DNA from: Methylophilus sp. QUAN
GTDB lineage: Bacteria; Pseudomonadota; Gammaproteobacteria; Burkholderiales; Methylophilaceae
Direction: 5' to 3'
NCBI RefSeq assembly: GCF_015354445.1
Contig: NZ_JADKYT010000001.1
Coordinates: 248,001-312,000, forward strand
DNA: 64,000 nucleotides
Below, piece after piece: positions 36,074-45,927 of this stretch (positions are counted from its first letter, which is position 1; each line of letters opens with the position of its first letter). The notes under the pieces are model-generated. The model saw only the letters and a program-made list of their open reading frames with translations. It had not been told where the DNA came from and did not search any database. The position numbers and the translations under genes are program-made.

Positions 36074-36663
36074 TTAAAGTGAACCTGTTACCTCACCGTC
36101 AGATCAAGCGTGCTGAGCGCCAACGCGAGTTTGGGCTTATGGCGTCGCTGGTGGCCATTGCCGCTGCGGCCATCCTGTTTGTGAGTTGGAGCTATATTCA
36201 TAGCAAAATTGATGCGCAGCAGACACGTAACCAGCGCTTGCAAGATGAGATGGCGCGCCTGGACAAGGAAATTGCCATTATCAGTAATCTGAAAGAGCAG
36301 ATTAAACATGTGTTGGAGCGCAAGCAAATTGTCGAGGGCTTGCAGAGTGACCGTAACCAAGCAGTGTCGATTCTGGATGAGTTGGCCAGGCAGTTGCCAG
36401 AAGGTGTTTTTCTCAAAAGCGTCAAACAACTGGAGGATGAGATTGAACTCAAGGGGGTGGCTGACACCAATGCCAGGATTGCCACGCTGGTACATAATCT
36501 GGGGAGCTCGCCAATTATGCACAACCCTAACCTGGTTGAAATCAAGGCCAACACCAATGCACTCTCTGTTAAAGAGTATGAGTTTGTGTTGCGGGTGTAT
36601 TTAAAACGCGAAACTGCCAAAGAGGACCCCGCTAAACATAAGCCTGTCGGGGCCAAAGGATAA
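36070..36663 (+). CDS. pilN: Type IV pilus assembly protein PilN
   Basis: 197 residues. The conserved N-terminal tail MIKVNLLPHR that docks into PilM is perfect. A single membrane span follows at about 22-41, then a periplasmic coiled coil (MARLDKEIAIISNLKEQI) and a ferredoxin-like domain. It forms a heterodimer with PilO. Overlaps pilM by four bases and is separated from pilO by seven. Confidence 0.95.
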   Translation: MIKVNLLPHRQIKRAERQREFGLMASLVAIAAAAILFVSWSYIHSKIDAQQTRNQRLQDEMARLDKEIAIISNLKEQIKHVLERKQIVEGLQSDRNQAVSILDELARQLPEGVFLKSVKQLEDEIELKGVADTNARIATLVHNLGSSPIMHNPNLVEIKANTNALSVKEYEFVLRVYLKRETAKEDPAKHKPVGAKG

Positions 36664-36670
36664 GCGAGAA

Positions 36671-37315
36671 ATGCAACTTTCAGATTTTAATAATATTGAC
36701 TTAAAAACGGCCGGTAATTTACCGCTGCCGATGAAAGCCGTGTTGCTGGCCATTTTGGCTGGTGCATTGCTGGTATTGGGCTATGTGTTTTTGCTCAGCC
36801 CTAACCTGAAGGCATTGAAAGCCGAACAAGAAAAAGAGCAGGGCCTGCGTGACGAATACCTGGCTAAAAAAGTACAGGCAGTCAAAATTAAAGCCTATGA
36901 GCAACAGGTCGTTGATATCCAGCGCACCTTTGGCACCCTGCTCAAGCAGTTGCCGGACAAGTCTGAAATGGATGGCTTGCTGACCGATATTAACCAGGCT
37001 GGCTTGAGCCAAGGCTTATCGTTTGAAGGCTTTGTGCCGATGCCAGAAATTTTTGCCGATTTTTATGCCGAGAAGCCCATCAATATCAAGGTGTTGGGGC
37101 ATTACCACGAGCTGGGGGCTTTTGTGACAGAGGTGGCCAAGCTGTCACGTATCGTGACACTACACAATTTGCAGATACAGCCTGCCGGTAAAGAGGATAA
37201 GCAGCCACACAAGGATATGCTGGTGATGGAGGCTGTGGCGAAAACTTACCGTTACCTGGATGCAGAAGAGGTTGCTGCACGTAAGGCCCAGGAGAGTAAG
37301 GCAGGGAAGAAATGA
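36671..37315 (+). CDS. pilO: Type IV pilus assembly protein PilO
   Basis: 214 residues. A short cytoplasmic tail, one membrane span at about 19-38, a periplasmic coiled coil (LKALKAEQEKEQGLRDEYLAKK), then the PilO fold with the conserved GHYHELGAFVTEVAKLSRIVTLHN segment. With PilN and PilP it connects the cytoplasmic platform to the secretin. Overlaps pilP by four bases. Confidence 0.95.
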   Translation: MQLSDFNNIDLKTAGNLPLPMKAVLLAILAGALLVLGYVFLLSPNLKALKAEQEKEQGLRDEYLAKKVQAVKIKAYEQQVVDIQRTFGTLLKQLPDKSEMDGLLTDINQAGLSQGLSFEGFVPMPEIFADFYAEKPINIKVLGHYHELGAFVTEVAKLSRIVTLHNLQIQPAGKEDKQPHKDMLVMEAVAKTYRYLDAEEVAARKAQESKAGKK

Positions 37316-37842
37316 TGCGTAACCAGTACTTAATTGCCCTGATCCCAACGCTATTGCTGTCTGCATGCGGGTCATCACAAGATGACGATTTGACCCGCTT
37401 TATGGAAGAGGCAAGCCAGACCATGGGGGCACCGGTAGAGCCGTTGCCACAAGTGCAAGGGTTTGCCCCCAAGCAGTATAACGCGGATAGCACGCTGCAT
37501 GACCCGTTTGTGCCCCGCAAAGCGGCAGTGCAGAACACTAACCAGCCTGACCTGACGCGGCGCAAGGAGCCCTTGGAGGCTTATCCGCTAGAGAACCTCA
37601 AGTTTGTCGGCGTATTAAGCAAAAAGAACAGCATGTTTGCCACTATCCAGACCCCGGATAACCTGGTGTATCAGGTCAAACCTGGCTCGCACCTGGGGGA
37701 GAAGTTTGGCGTCATTACGGCACTGACAGAAAACCGTCAGACCTTGAAGTATGAATTAAAAATCAAAGAGACGATTCAAGACCCTGGGAGCGGTGAGTGG
37801 TCTGAGCAAATGACAACATTGGAACTGCAGGAACATCAATGA
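37312..37842 (+). CDS. pilP: Type IV pilus assembly lipoprotein PilP
   Basis: 176 residues. A lipoprotein signal with lipobox LSAC near residue 20 is followed by a disordered linker and the PilP beta-sandwich (LENLKFVGVLSKKNSMFATIQTPD), which contacts the N0 domain of PilQ. The conserved DPF motif of the linker is seen in HDPFVPRK. It overlaps pilO and pilQ by four bases each. Confidence 0.94.
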   Translation: MMRNQYLIALIPTLLLSACGSSQDDDLTRFMEEASQTMGAPVEPLPQVQGFAPKQYNADSTLHDPFVPRKAAVQNTNQPDLTRRKEPLEAYPLENLKFVGVLSKKNSMFATIQTPDNLVYQVKPGSHLGEKFGVITALTENRQTLKYELKIKETIQDPGSGEWSEQMTTLELQEHQ

Positions 37843-40106
37843 TGAAAAATTTAAGCTATTTTATGGCCAGGGTGGCATTCTTGTCTGTGGCGCTGGCGCT
37901 ACAGGGTGTTGGCATGGCGGCAGAGGTGTCCACGGCCAGTAACCAGTTGCAGGCGGTGGATGTCACAGCACAGCCAGGAGGGCGCCTGGATGTGCAACTG
38001 CAAATGTCGCAGCCATTGGCGGCGGCACCGGTCAGTTTCATCTTGAGTAATCCGCCCAGAATCGTGTTTGATATTCCCAATACCATCAACGCTACCGGTA
38101 AAAATGTGTTGCCGGTGAATCAGGGGGTATTGAAGTCAGTACAGGTTGCACAGGCGAGTGATCGCAGCCGTGTTGTATTAAATTTATCCAAGCCGGTCCA
38201 GCATCAATTACAGTTGCAGGAGCAAACCTTGCTGGTAGGCCTGACCCAAGAAGGCGCTGAGGTGCCTGTTGCGGCTGTGGCCGCCAAGCGCTTTTCTGAG
38301 CGGGAAGTGTCCGCTGGACACAAAATCCAGAAAATTGATTTTGTGCGCGGTAAAAATGGCGAAGGTCGCATTTTGGTAGACCTGTCTGATAGCCGTGTGG
38401 GGGTTAATGTACGCAATGCAGGCAAAACAGTGGTGATTGATTTTGCCGATACTGAGTTACCAGAAGCCTTGCAGCGTCGCCTGAATGTGATTAACTTTAA
38501 TACGCCTGTATTATATGTGGATGCTTTGCGGCATCACAATCAGGCACAAATCGTGATTGAGCCGCAAGGTGATTGGGAGCAGTCTGCATACCAGACTGAT
38601 AAGCGCCTGGTGGTCGATATCCGCCCATTGGCAAAGGACCCTAACAAACTCATTCAGGGCTCCAAGCAAGGCTATGCTGGTGAAAAATTGTCTCTGAACT
38701 TCCAGCGTGTAGATGTCAGGGATGTATTGAAAGTGATCGCTGACTTCACCGGTAAGAACATCGTCGTCAGTGATTCAGTGTCTGGTAGCGTAACCATCGG
38801 CCTGAAAGATGTGCCATGGGACCAGGCGCTGGATGTGATCATGAAAAGCAAGGGCTTGGACATGCGCGTCAACGGTAGTGTGATTTCGATCGCGCCAGCA
38901 GAGGAGTTTGCCGCCAAAGAGAAAGCGCAGCTCACTGCTGAGGCGGAGCGCGAGACGCTGGAAACCTTGCGTACAGAGGTGTTTTCATTGAAATACCAGA
39001 AGGCAGTGGACTTCAGGAATATGCTGCTTGGCGGCGGCACCAGTGGTGCAGGTGGCTCGACGTCTGGCACGTCTACCGGTTCGTTAGGTGGCGCATCGGC
39101 TGGCCGTATGAACCGCATTCTGTCGCAACGTGGTAGCGTGACATTTGATGCGCGCACCAATACGATTTTTGTGCAGGATACGCCAAGAAAACTGGAGGAA
39201 ATCCAGACTATCATCAACAAAGTGGATGTGCCTGTGAAGCAGGTCATGATCGAGTCACGTATGGTGATTGCTTCCAATACCTTCTCTAAAGCATTGGGTG
39301 CGCGATTTGGTATTTCGCAAACTGGCACGCCAGGAAGTAATAGTGCTTTGTCGATCGGTGGGTCGCTGGGCAATAAAACCACTGCAGTGAGTTCGACAGG
39401 CGGTTATACCATGGGTAACCAGGGGGGGACTGTACAGGCAGTCACGGGCCTAGACAAGATCACTGGTACAGGCCAAGTTGATCCAAATGCTTATTTGGTA
39501 AGTTCAAATGGTCAGCCTGATTTGATGTCCAACCTGCCAGTGACCAACGCTTATGGCGGCATTGCGCTGAGTTTGCTTAAGTTGTCGGCCAATTTATTGC
39601 TGAACCTTGAGTTATCCGCTTTGGAAGCAGATTCACGTGGTAAGGTGATTTCCAGTCCGCGCGTGACCACGGCCAACCAGCAGAAAGCGCGTATTGCGCA
39701 GGGGGTGGAGATTCCTTACCAAAGTGCCACCAGCAGTGGTGCAACTGCGGTCAGCTTTAAAAAAGCTGAGCTTAGTTTGGAGGTGACCCCGCAAATCACG
39801 CCAGACCAGAAAATTATTATGGATCTTGATGTACGCAAAGACAGTCGTGGTGAAACCTTGCCCGGTGGTGTGGCGATTAATACGCAAAACGTACAAACGC
39901 AGGTCCTCGTTGGCAACGGCGAGACAGTGGTACTGGGCGGGATTTACGAACAGGTTTCCCGCAAATCTACCGACAAAGTGCCTTTCTTTGGCGACTTGCC
40001 TGTGGTCGGTTATGCGTTTAAACGCAACACCAAGCAAGAAGATAAAACCGAGTTGCTGATTTTTATCACCCCTAAAGTGATGGATGAAACGCTGGCTTTG
40101 AACTAA
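37839..40106 (+). CDS. pilQ: Type IV pilus secretin PilQ
   Basis: 755 residues forming the outer-membrane gate of the type IVa pilus. Signal peptide at about 1-27; two AMIN peptidoglycan-binding domains (about 30-260); the secretin/TonB N0 domain (LNFQRVDVRDVLKVIADFTGKN near 285); an N1 domain interrupted by a Gly/Ser/Thr-rich linker (about 400-425); and the C-terminal secretin barrel ending VPFFGDLPVVGYAFKRN and ELLIFITPKVMDE. All parts match beta- and gammaproteobacterial PilQ. Last gene of pilMNOPQ. Confidence 0.96.
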   Translation: MMKNLSYFMARVAFLSVALALQGVGMAAEVSTASNQLQAVDVTAQPGGRLDVQLQMSQPLAAAPVSFILSNPPRIVFDIPNTINATGKNVLPVNQGVLKSVQVAQASDRSRVVLNLSKPVQHQLQLQEQTLLVGLTQEGAEVPVAAVAAKRFSEREVSAGHKIQKIDFVRGKNGEGRILVDLSDSRVGVNVRNAGKTVVIDFADTELPEALQRRLNVINFNTPVLYVDALRHHNQAQIVIEPQGDWEQSAYQTDKRLVVDIRPLAKDPNKLIQGSKQGYAGEKLSLNFQRVDVRDVLKVIADFTGKNIVVSDSVSGSVTIGLKDVPWDQALDVIMKSKGLDMRVNGSVISIAPAEEFAAKEKAQLTAEAERETLETLRTEVFSLKYQKAVDFRNMLLGGGTSGAGGSTSGTSTGSLGGASAGRMNRILSQRGSVTFDARTNTIFVQDTPRKLEEIQTIINKVDVPVKQVMIESRMVIASNTFSKALGARFGISQTGTPGSNSALSIGGSLGNKTTAVSSTGGYTMGNQGGTVQAVTGLDKITGTGQVDPNAYLVSSNGQPDLMSNLPVTNAYGGIALSLLKLSANLLLNLELSALEADSRGKVISSPRVTTANQQKARIAQGVEIPYQSATSSGATAVSFKKAELSLEVTPQITPDQKIIMDLDVRKDSRGETLPGGVAINTQNVQTQVLVGNGETVVLGGIYEQVSRKSTDKVPFFGDLPVVGYAFKRNTKQEDKTELLIFITPKVMDETLALN

Positions 40107-40109
40107 TTA

Positions 40110-40127
40110 GCGCACGCAAACGTGCGC
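40110..40127 (+). repeat. Hairpin after the pilQ stop
   Basis: GCGCACG-CAAA-CGTGCGC, a seven-pair perfect GC-rich stem three bases after the pilQ stop. There is no T-run; it may protect the 3' end of the pil message or pause transcription before the terminator 35 bases on. Confidence 0.5.
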
Positions 40128-40161
40128 GATTACTGACAGCCGACAGGCTTTGCCTTAAAAT

Positions 40162-40188
40162 GCCCAACTGAAACAGTTGGGCTTTTTT
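40162..40188 (+). terminator. Terminator or attenuator abutting the aroK start codon
   Basis: GCCCAACTG-AAA-CAGTTGGGC, a nine-pair perfect stem followed by TTTTTT, directly followed by the aroK ATG at 40189. The only purine-rich sequence that could act as aroK ribosome binding site (TTGGG) is inside the 3' arm, so the hairpin could both stop pilQ transcripts and hide aroK translation start. Confidence 0.82.
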
Positions 40189-40731
40189 ATGGGTGCGCAA
40201 ATACCAAACAACATATTTTTGATCGGTTTGATGGGGGCAGGCAAGACCACGGTTGGCAAATTGATTGCCAAAAGTCTGGGCAAGACCTTCTACGACACGG
40301 ATCATGTGATTGAGCAGCGCACCGGCGTCAAGATACCGACTATTTTTGAGCTGGAAGGGGAAGCCGGCTTCCGTAAGCGCGAAACCTCGACCCTGGAAGA
40401 GTTTGCGCAGCAGGATAACATTGTCCTTGCCACTGGCGGAGGGGCGATTATCGCGCCGGAAAACCGTGACATTCTCAGACGTTATGGCTATGTGATTTAC
40501 CTGCGGGCCAATGTCAATGAGTTGTATCTGCGCACGCGCAACGATAAAAACCGTCCTTTACTGCAAAATGTGGATGTGAAAGCCAAGCTGGAGCAATTGT
40601 TTCACGCACGCAATCCACTTTATACCGAAACTGCACACCTGATTGTTGATACCGGACATCAACCGGTGTCGGTGATTATCCAAAAAATTGAAAACGCCCT
40701 CAATGCGTTGGAGCCATCATGCAAACCTTAA
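40189..40731 (+). CDS. aroK: Shikimate kinase
   Basis: Phosphorylates shikimate on the way to chorismate. About 180 residues with P-loop [12 protein letters not shown] (residues 12-23), the shikimate-binding DTD ([13 protein letters not shown]), GEAGFRKRE and the glycine-rich ATGGGA. The start is the ATG at 40189 ([13 protein letters not shown]); an upstream in-frame TTG lies inside the terminator stem. It overlaps aroB by 13 bases, the classic aroK-aroB pair behind pilMNOPQ. Confidence 0.95.
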   Translation: MGAQIPNNIFLIGLMGAGKTTVGKLIAKSLGKTFYDTDHVIEQRTGVKIPTIFELEGEAGFRKRETSTLEEFAQQDNIVLATGGGAIIAPENRDILRRYGYVIYLRANVNELYLRTRNDKNRPLLQNVDVKAKLEQLFHARNPLYTETAHLIVDTGHQPVSVIIQKIENALNALEPSCKP

Positions 40732-41798
40732 CTGTCAGCCTGGCTGACCGTAGCTATCCTATTCATATCGGCAGTGGCCTGCTGGGGCAGGCAGAGCTTA
40801 TTTTGCCCTACCTCAAACGCAAGCAAGTGGCCATTGTCAGTAACACCACGGTAGCGCCATTATATATGCAAGCGATTGCGCAGCCCTTGCGCGATGCCGG
40901 TGTCAGCGTGATTGAAATTATTCTGCCGGATGGTGAGGCGCATAAAAATAACCAGACCTTGCAAATCATCTATGATCATTTGCTGCAAAATCGCTGTGAG
41001 CGGAATACCACTCTAATCGCCTTGGGCGGTGGTGTGATTGGAGATTTGACCGGCTATGCCGCGGCCACTTATTTGCGAGGCGTGCCGTTTATCCAGGTGC
41101 CGACGACCTTGTTGTCACAAGTGGATTCCAGCGTCGGTGGCAAAACCGGCATCAATCATCCACTGGGCAAAAACATGATAGGTGCGTTCTATCAGCCCAA
41201 ACTGGTGTTGGCTGATATTGATACCTTGAAAACATTGCCACAACGCGAGTTGTCAGCCGGGATCGCCGAAGTGATCAAGTATGGTCTGATTCGCGATGCG
41301 GATTTTTTTGACTGGCTGGAAATCAATATGTCCGCCCTCATGAATTTGGACACTGCTGTTGCCAGTTATGCGATCTATCGCTCGTGCCAGAATAAAGCTG
41401 AGGTGGTGGTGGCTGATGAGCATGAGCAGGGTGAGCGAGCGTTGCTCAACCTGGGCCATACTTTCGGTCATGCCATTGAGAATGCCATGGGTTACGGGGT
41501 TTGGTTGCATGGTGAAGCTGTGGCGACAGGCACGGTGATGGCGGCAGATTTGTCGCAGCGTATGGGCTGGCTCAATGCGGCGCAAATTGCTCGCATTAAA
41601 ACCATTATGCAGGCAGCAAAGTTGCCCATAGACGCGCCAGACCTGGGGGCGGACGAGTATCTGCGCCTGATGCAGCTGGACAAAAAAGTGTCCGATGGCC
41701 GCATCCGGCTGATCTTGCAGCAGGATATTGGCAAGGCGGTGATGACGGCAGATTATGACGCTGATAAATTAAAACAGACGCTGTCACTCGCAGTGTAG
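40719..41798 (+). CDS. aroB: 3-dehydroquinate synthase
   Basis: Cyclises DAHP to 3-dehydroquinate, the second step of the shikimate pathway, using NAD and a divalent metal. 359 residues, normal length. Motifs: LPDGEAHKN, the NAD-binding [41 protein letters not shown], and metal ligands in [10 protein letters not shown] (Glu), [12 protein letters not shown] (His) and WLHGEAVA (His). Overlaps aroK and lies 15 bases before dgt. Confidence 0.97.
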   Translation: MQTLTVSLADRSYPIHIGSGLLGQAELILPYLKRKQVAIVSNTTVAPLYMQAIAQPLRDAGVSVIEIILPDGEAHKNNQTLQIIYDHLLQNRCERNTTLIALGGGVIGDLTGYAAATYLRGVPFIQVPTTLLSQVDSSVGGKTGINHPLGKNMIGAFYQPKLVLADIDTLKTLPQRELSAGIAEVIKYGLIRDADFFDWLEINMSALMNLDTAVASYAIYRSCQNKAEVVVADEHEQGERALLNLGHTFGHAIENAMGYGVWLHGEAVATGTVMAADLSQRMGWLNAAQIARIKTIMQAAKLPIDAPDLGADEYLRLMQLDKKVSDGRIRLILQQDIGKAVMTADYDADKLKQTLSLAV

Positions 41799-41813
41799 TC
41801 ACAGAGACTCGAC

Positions 41814-42938
41814 ATGACCTTAGCCCGCTTTGCCGCCCATCCTGAACAGACGCGAGGCCGCAAGGTCGGTGAGCAAGAGTCACCATTGCGTAATGTGTTT
41901 CAGCGCGACCGCGACCGTATTATCCACTCCACGGCTTTCCGCCGCCTGGAGTATAAAACACAGGTGTTCGTCAATCATGAAGGCGACCTGTTCCGCACCC
42001 GGCTCACTCATAGTATCGAGGTAGCACAACTCACCCGGGGGATTGCGCGTACACTGGGGCTGCATGAGGACCTGGCCGAAGCGATTGCGCTGGCGCACGA
42101 CCTCGGTCACACGCCATTTGGTCACGCCGGGCAAGATGCACTCAATCATTGCATGCGCGACTACGGTGGCTTTGAACATAACCTGCAGTCCTTGCGCGTC
42201 GTAGATGTGCTGGAAAACCGCTATGCCAGTTTTGATGGCCTGAACCTCACTTTTGAAGTGCGTGAAGGCATCCTCAAGCATTGCTCACGCAAAAATGCAC
42301 AGTTGCTAGGGGATGTCGGCGAGCGTTTTTTACGAGGCGAATCACCCAGCCTGGAGGCGCAAGTCACCAATTTTGCCGATGAAATTGCTTATAATAATCA
42401 TGACGTAGACGACGGTCTTCGCTCAGGCTTGATTACAATTCAACAGTTGTCCGGTATCCAGCTATTTGCCGAAAACATGGCCGAAGTGAAAAAGCTGTAT
42501 GGTGACATAGAAGAAAAACGGCTGGTGCATGAAACCATACGCCGCATGATTAATGTGCTGGTGGTCGACTTATGCCAGCACAGTCAGCAGGCCATTGCCG
42601 CTTTGAATCCAGACAGTATTGAAGATGTACGCAAGGCGCCTGACTACCTAGTTGGGTTTAGCCAGGCGCTGGATGAAAAAAATCTGGAGCTCAAGCAGTT
42701 TTTGCGCAAGCATCTTTACCAGCACTACCGAGTCAATCGCATGAGCGCCAAGGCGCGCCGCATTATTGAAGAACTGTTTACGGCGTTTATGGATAATCCA
42801 GCCTTGATGCCGGATGAATATCAATTAGCTGCCAAGCAGAATCAGGCGCGTGCCGTCGCTGACTATGTGGCTGGCATGACTGACCGCTACGCAATTCGGG
42901 AGCACCGCCGCTTGTTTGCAGTGGAAGAAAGCTGGTAG
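41814..42938 (+). CDS. dgt: dGTPase-like HD-domain deoxyribonucleoside triphosphate triphosphohydrolase
   Basis: 374 residues of the deoxyguanosinetriphosphate triphosphohydrolase-like family. The HD metal site is complete: [17 protein letters not shown] (His), [13 protein letters not shown] (His-Asp) and a distal Asp in [18 protein letters not shown]. The N-terminal HRD-type segment [18 protein letters not shown] is the family hallmark. It hydrolyses dNTPs to nucleosides and triphosphate. It sits in the aro operon and ends at a bidirectional terminator. Confidence 0.92.
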   Translation: MTLARFAAHPEQTRGRKVGEQESPLRNVFQRDRDRIIHSTAFRRLEYKTQVFVNHEGDLFRTRLTHSIEVAQLTRGIARTLGLHEDLAEAIALAHDLGHTPFGHAGQDALNHCMRDYGGFEHNLQSLRVVDVLENRYASFDGLNLTFEVREGILKHCSRKNAQLLGDVGERFLRGESPSLEAQVTNFADEIAYNNHDVDDGLRSGLITIQQLSGIQLFAENMAEVKKLYGDIEEKRLVHETIRRMINVLVVDLCQHSQQAIAALNPDSIEDVRKAPDYLVGFSQALDEKNLELKQFLRKHLYQHYRVNRMSAKARRIIEELFTAFMDNPALMPDEYQLAAKQNQARAVADYVAGMTDRYAIREHRRLFAVEESW

Positions 42939-42954
42939 CACGGCATTAATAAAA

Positions 42955-42986
42955 AAAGGCTGCAATACATTGCAGCCTTTTTTATG
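42955..42986. terminator. Bidirectional terminator between dgt and dksA
   Basis: AAAGGCTGCAA-TACA-TTGCAGCCTTT, an eleven-pair stem flanked by A-run and T-run, serving dgt on the plus strand and dksA on the minus strand. Confidence 0.94.
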
Positions 42987-43004
42987 ATGGATTGCTTATT
43001 GGCG

Positions 43005-43427
43005 TTATTTTGCGACTTGTTTTTCGCGCATTTCGTCCAGTGTTTTGCAATCAATACACAAGGTGGCCGTCGGGCGGGCTTCCAGGCGTTTGAGGCCAAT
43101 TTCAATGCCACAACCTTCGCAGTAACCATAGTCGCCACTGTCGATATTGCGCAGGGTCTCGTCAATTTTCTTGATCAGTTTGCGTTCGCGGTCGCGGTTA
43201 CGCAATTCCAGCGCCATGTCAGACTCCTGGCTGGCGCGGTCATTCGGGTCAGCAAAGCTGGTCACTTCGTCCTGCATGGTATGCACGGTACGGTCAATAT
43301 CGTGACTCAGTTCGGATTTCCAGTCATTCAGGATTTTGCGGAAGTGATCCTGCTGCTTTTTGTTCATGTATTCCTCACCGGCGGCTGGCTGGTAAGGGGT
43401 GAAGGATTTGTTAACGGTATCTGCCAT
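43005..43427 (-). CDS. dksA: RNA polymerase-binding transcription factor DksA
   Basis: 140 residues from the ATG at 43427 (MADTVNKSF), with GGAACC before it. It binds the RNA polymerase secondary channel and with ppGpp drives the stringent response. The coiled-coil tip DxxDxA motif is present ([11 protein letters not shown]), and the four-cysteine zinc finger is intact (CEGCG ... LCIDC). The length and C-terminal helix match canonical DksA rather than the shorter TraR-like forms. Confidence 0.96.
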   Translation of the reverse strand: MADTVNKSFTPYQPAAGEEYMNKKQQDHFRKILNDWKSELSHDIDRTVHTMQDEVTSFADPNDRASQESDMALELRNRDRERKLIKKIDETLRNIDSGDYGYCEGCGIEIGLKRLEARPTATLCIDCKTLDEMREKQVAK

Positions 43428-43571
43428 GATGGTTCCAAACAACGAAACTACTGAATAGTTATTGCCAAAAAAGGCGTGGTTTACTGCATTACGTCAATCA
43501 ACAATCGCGCGAGTGTACACCAGTTTAACCACCATGCAAAGTTTCTTTTATGGGCGTTAAACTGGCAGCGG

Positions 43572-44429
43572 CTAGACTTGCTCGCGCAGTTCCAGCGCTT
43601 TTAATGTGTTTTCCATCAATGTGGCAACGGTCATCGGGCCAACGCCGCCTGGCACCGGGGTGATATGGCTGGCACGCTGGCTGGCAACAGCAAAATCCAC
43701 GTCGCCGGTAATCTTGCCATCTGGCAAGCGGTTAATACCAATATCGACCACAATCGCGCCAGGTTTAATCCACTCCCCTTTGATCAGGCCGGCTTTGCCC
43801 GCTGCGGCCACAATTAAATCTGCGCGGCCAATATGCGCAGCCAGGTCTTTGGTGTGGCGGTGGCAACTGGTCACGGTGCAACCGGCCAATAGCAACTCGA
43901 GGCCCATGGGGCGGCCGACATGATTGGATACGCCCACCACTACGGCATCCAGGCCCTTGAGCACGATGCCACTGGCTTGCAGCATCTTGATCACACCATA
44001 AGGTGTGCAGGAGCGCAGTAAAGGCTGGCGTACCGCCAGGCGGCCAATGTTATAAGGGTGAAAACCATCGACATCTTTGGCTGGATCAATCAGGGCCAGG
44101 ATTTCTGTTTCATCTATATGGTGTGGCAAGGGCGATTGCACCAGAATGCCATCCGTTTCATTGTCCGTATTCAACTGCCTGATCAGCGCAAACAATTCTT
44201 CTTGTGACGTGCTGGCAGGTAAGTTGTGTGCGACTGAAACGATGCCTGTTTTTTCGCAAGCCAGGCGTTTGTTGCGCACATAAATAGCAGAAGCAGGATC
44301 GTCACCTACTAAAATCACCGCGAGGCAGGGCGCACGTTTTCCGGCCTGCACACGTTGGGCGATGTTGGCTTTAATATCCTCTAGCAGTTGACCGGCAATT
44401 TGTTTGCCATCAATAATATGAGCGCTCAT
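43572..44429 (-). CDS. folD: Bifunctional methylenetetrahydrofolate dehydrogenase / cyclohydrolase
   Basis: Interconverts methylene-, methenyl- and 10-formyltetrahydrofolate using NADP. 285 residues from the ATG at 44429 ([12 protein letters not shown]); the longer frame is false because it would read antisense through tRNA-Pro. Motifs: catalytic Lys in [37 protein letters not shown], the NADP loop [13 protein letters not shown], and the C-terminal [18 protein letters not shown]. Together with purU it handles formyl units. Divergent from the tRNA cluster. Confidence 0.96.
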   Translation of the reverse strand: MSAHIIDGKQIAGQLLEDIKANIAQRVQAGKRAPCLAVILVGDDPASAIYVRNKRLACEKTGIVSVAHNLPASTSQEELFALIRQLNTDNETDGILVQSPLPHHIDETEILALIDPAKDVDGFHPYNIGRLAVRQPLLRSCTPYGVIKMLQASGIVLKGLDAVVVGVSNHVGRPMGLELLLAGCTVTSCHRHTKDLAAHIGRADLIVAAAGKAGLIKGEWIKPGAIVVDIGINRLPDGKITGDVDFAVASQRASHITPVPGGVGPMTVATLMENTLKALELREQV

Positions 44430-44474
44430 GAACAAAATATTTGTCGTAAAAAATAGAATTTTATCACATCGACA

Positions 44475-44504
44475 TTGACACAAATTCAGAAAATCGGTTA
44501 TATT
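44475..44504 (+). promoter_or_regulatory. Sigma70 promoter of the tRNA cluster
   Basis: TTGACA (44475-44480) and TATATT (44499-44504) are separated by 18 bases; transcription would start about seven bases later, just before tRNA-Pro at 44513. The perfect -35 box fits strong stable-RNA expression. Confidence 0.8.
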
Positions 44505-44512
44505 TCCGTCTT

Positions 44513-44589
44513 CGGCGTGTAGCGTAGTCTGGTAGCGCGCCTGCTTTGGGAGCAGGATGTCGGGAGTTCGAATCTCTCCACGCCGACCA
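44513..44589 (+). tRNA. tRNA-Pro (anticodon TGG)
   Basis: 77 bases with complete cloverleaf: acceptor CGGCGTG/CACGCCG, anticodon stem CCTGC/GCAGG with loop TTTGGGA (anticodon TGG), T-arm GTTCGAATC, and an encoded CCA end. First gene of a three-tRNA cluster. Confidence 0.97.
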
Positions 44590-44629
44590 GTTTTCTCTGG
44601 ATTGCCTGATCGGCATGTAACTACTTTAT

Positions 44630-44706
44630 CTGCTCGTAGCTCAACTGGATAGAGCACCAGCCTTCTAAGCTGGGGGTTACAGGTTCGATTCCTGTCGGGC
44701 AGGCCA
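44630..44706 (+). tRNA. tRNA-Arg (anticodon TCT)
   Basis: 77 bases: acceptor CTGCTCG/CGGGCAG with one G-T pair, anticodon stem CCAGC/GCTGG with loop CTTCTAA (anticodon TCT, reads AGA/AGG), T-loop GTTCGATTC, discriminator G and encoded CCA. Confidence 0.96.
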
Positions 44707-44720
44707 AAATCTTTCCCAGT

Positions 44721-44797
44721 GGTGGCTATAGCTCAGTTGGTAGAGCCCCGGATTGTGATTCCGGTTGTCGTGGGTTCGAGCCCCATTAGCCACCCCA
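44721..44797 (+). tRNA. tRNA-His (anticodon GTG)
   Basis: Acceptor GTGGCTA/TAGCCAC with the extra G at position -1 (44721) facing discriminator C, as required in tRNA-His; anticodon stem CCGGA/TCCGG with loop TTGTGAT (anticodon GTG); T-loop GTTCGAG; encoded CCA. Confidence 0.97.
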
Positions 44798-44910
44798 TTC
44801 TTATTTTCTCCTGTCTTAAATTCAAAAATAGTCACTAAAATTGGCTCTGTTTACCAATAGGTCAACGCCATGCTTTTGATAAAGTGTTCGAAAAAACAAT
44901 TGTCGCGAAC

Positions 44911-45918
44911 ATGAATACACCTTTGAATTTGAAAAAATTTATGCAAAGCCTGATTGACCTGACCAAGGTCAGGGAAAGCCTTGCACTCGATCCGGCGCTG
45001 CTATCATTAATGCAGCACTGGATGTCCGTGTTTGCGGCCCAGGCACAGCCGGTCAGGATGCAGGTGTTGTCCAAGCGGCAGCTTGTCTCGGTGATGGATA
45101 CTCAGGAGTCCAGTACTGACCCAACCTTTGAAGCCTGGCCGCCAGAAGTGTATACCATGCTATTGGGTTATTTGAATCAAGAGCATCGTCAGCATGCCTG
45201 TTTTGATACCGTCAGCGGTAAGCTGCATGTGTTCCCGCTCAAACAAAGTATCTCTCATAAAAATGCCATCCTGCTGATCCAGCACGAATCGCTCTCGGCT
45301 GAAGAGATTGACCTGGTAGAACAATGCTTGCAGATGTTCCAGCATTACGCCGGGTTGATTATTGAAAACGAACGCGATGCCTTAACCGGCCTGCTCAATC
45401 GCAAAACATTTGATCAATGCGTTGGCAAAATTCTGCTTAATGACTATAAGCCGGAATACAGATTCCCTTTGCACCACTACCTGGTAATCTTCGATATTGA
45501 TTTCTTCAAGAGAATTAACGATACCTACGGCCACTTGATTGGTGACGAGGTGCTGCTGCTGTTATCGCGTCTGATGCAAGAGGCTTTTCGGGATGGTGAC
45601 TTGCTGTTCCGTTTTGGCGGGGAGGAGTTTGTCGGCGTATTCTCTTGTGCCGAAGAGCATGACATCGTCGCATTGCTCGACCGGTTTAAAGAGGCGCTGG
45701 CAGCATATACATTCCCACAGGTAGGGAAAGTCACAATCAGTATCGGCTGCTCAAAAATGGCGCTGAATGTGTTGCCGAATACGGTGCTTGAGCACGCAGA
45801 TGAAGCTTTGTATTACGCCAAAGAGCACGGTAGAGATCAAATTTGCTACTATGAAACGCTGATTGCGCAAGGCCTGCTCACAGACAGTGTGATTACCGGC
45901 GAAATCGAATTGTTCTAA
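44911..45918 (+). CDS. Diguanylate cyclase (GGDEF domain)
   Basis: About 335 residues from the ATG at 44911 (MNTPLNLKKF); a GTG at 44884 is an alternative, and neither has a clear ribosome binding site. The N-terminal 150 residues have no membrane span and look GAF-like. The catalytic domain starts at DALTGLLNRKTFD and contains the active loop RFGGEEF. Five residues before it is RDGD, the R-x-x-D inhibitory site for product feedback. The enzyme should therefore make cyclic di-GMP. It lies just upstream of the pilus operon whose ATPase has a cyclic di-GMP-binding domain. Confidence 0.9.
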   Translation: MNTPLNLKKFMQSLIDLTKVRESLALDPALLSLMQHWMSVFAAQAQPVRMQVLSKRQLVSVMDTQESSTDPTFEAWPPEVYTMLLGYLNQEHRQHACFDTVSGKLHVFPLKQSISHKNAILLIQHESLSAEEIDLVEQCLQMFQHYAGLIIENERDALTGLLNRKTFDQCVGKILLNDYKPEYRFPLHHYLVIFDIDFFKRINDTYGHLIGDEVLLLLSRLMQEAFRDGDLLFRFGGEEFVGVFSCAEEHDIVALLDRFKEALAAYTFPQVGKVTISIGCSKMALNVLPNTVLEHADEALYYAKEHGRDQICYYETLIAQGLLTDSVITGEIELF

Positions 45919-45927
45919 TTTCTCACT

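Noticed and set aside
38672-39382. 236-codon minus-strand frame inside pilQ
   Set aside because: Antisense shadow of a conserved secretin gene, no family similarity.
44430-44657. N-terminal extension of folD to 44657
   Set aside because: It would be translated antisense through tRNA-Pro and into tRNA-Arg; the family N-terminus starts at 44429.
44844-44862. TTGGC sequence before the diguanylate cyclase gene
   Set aside because: No GC at the -12 position; not a sigma54 element.
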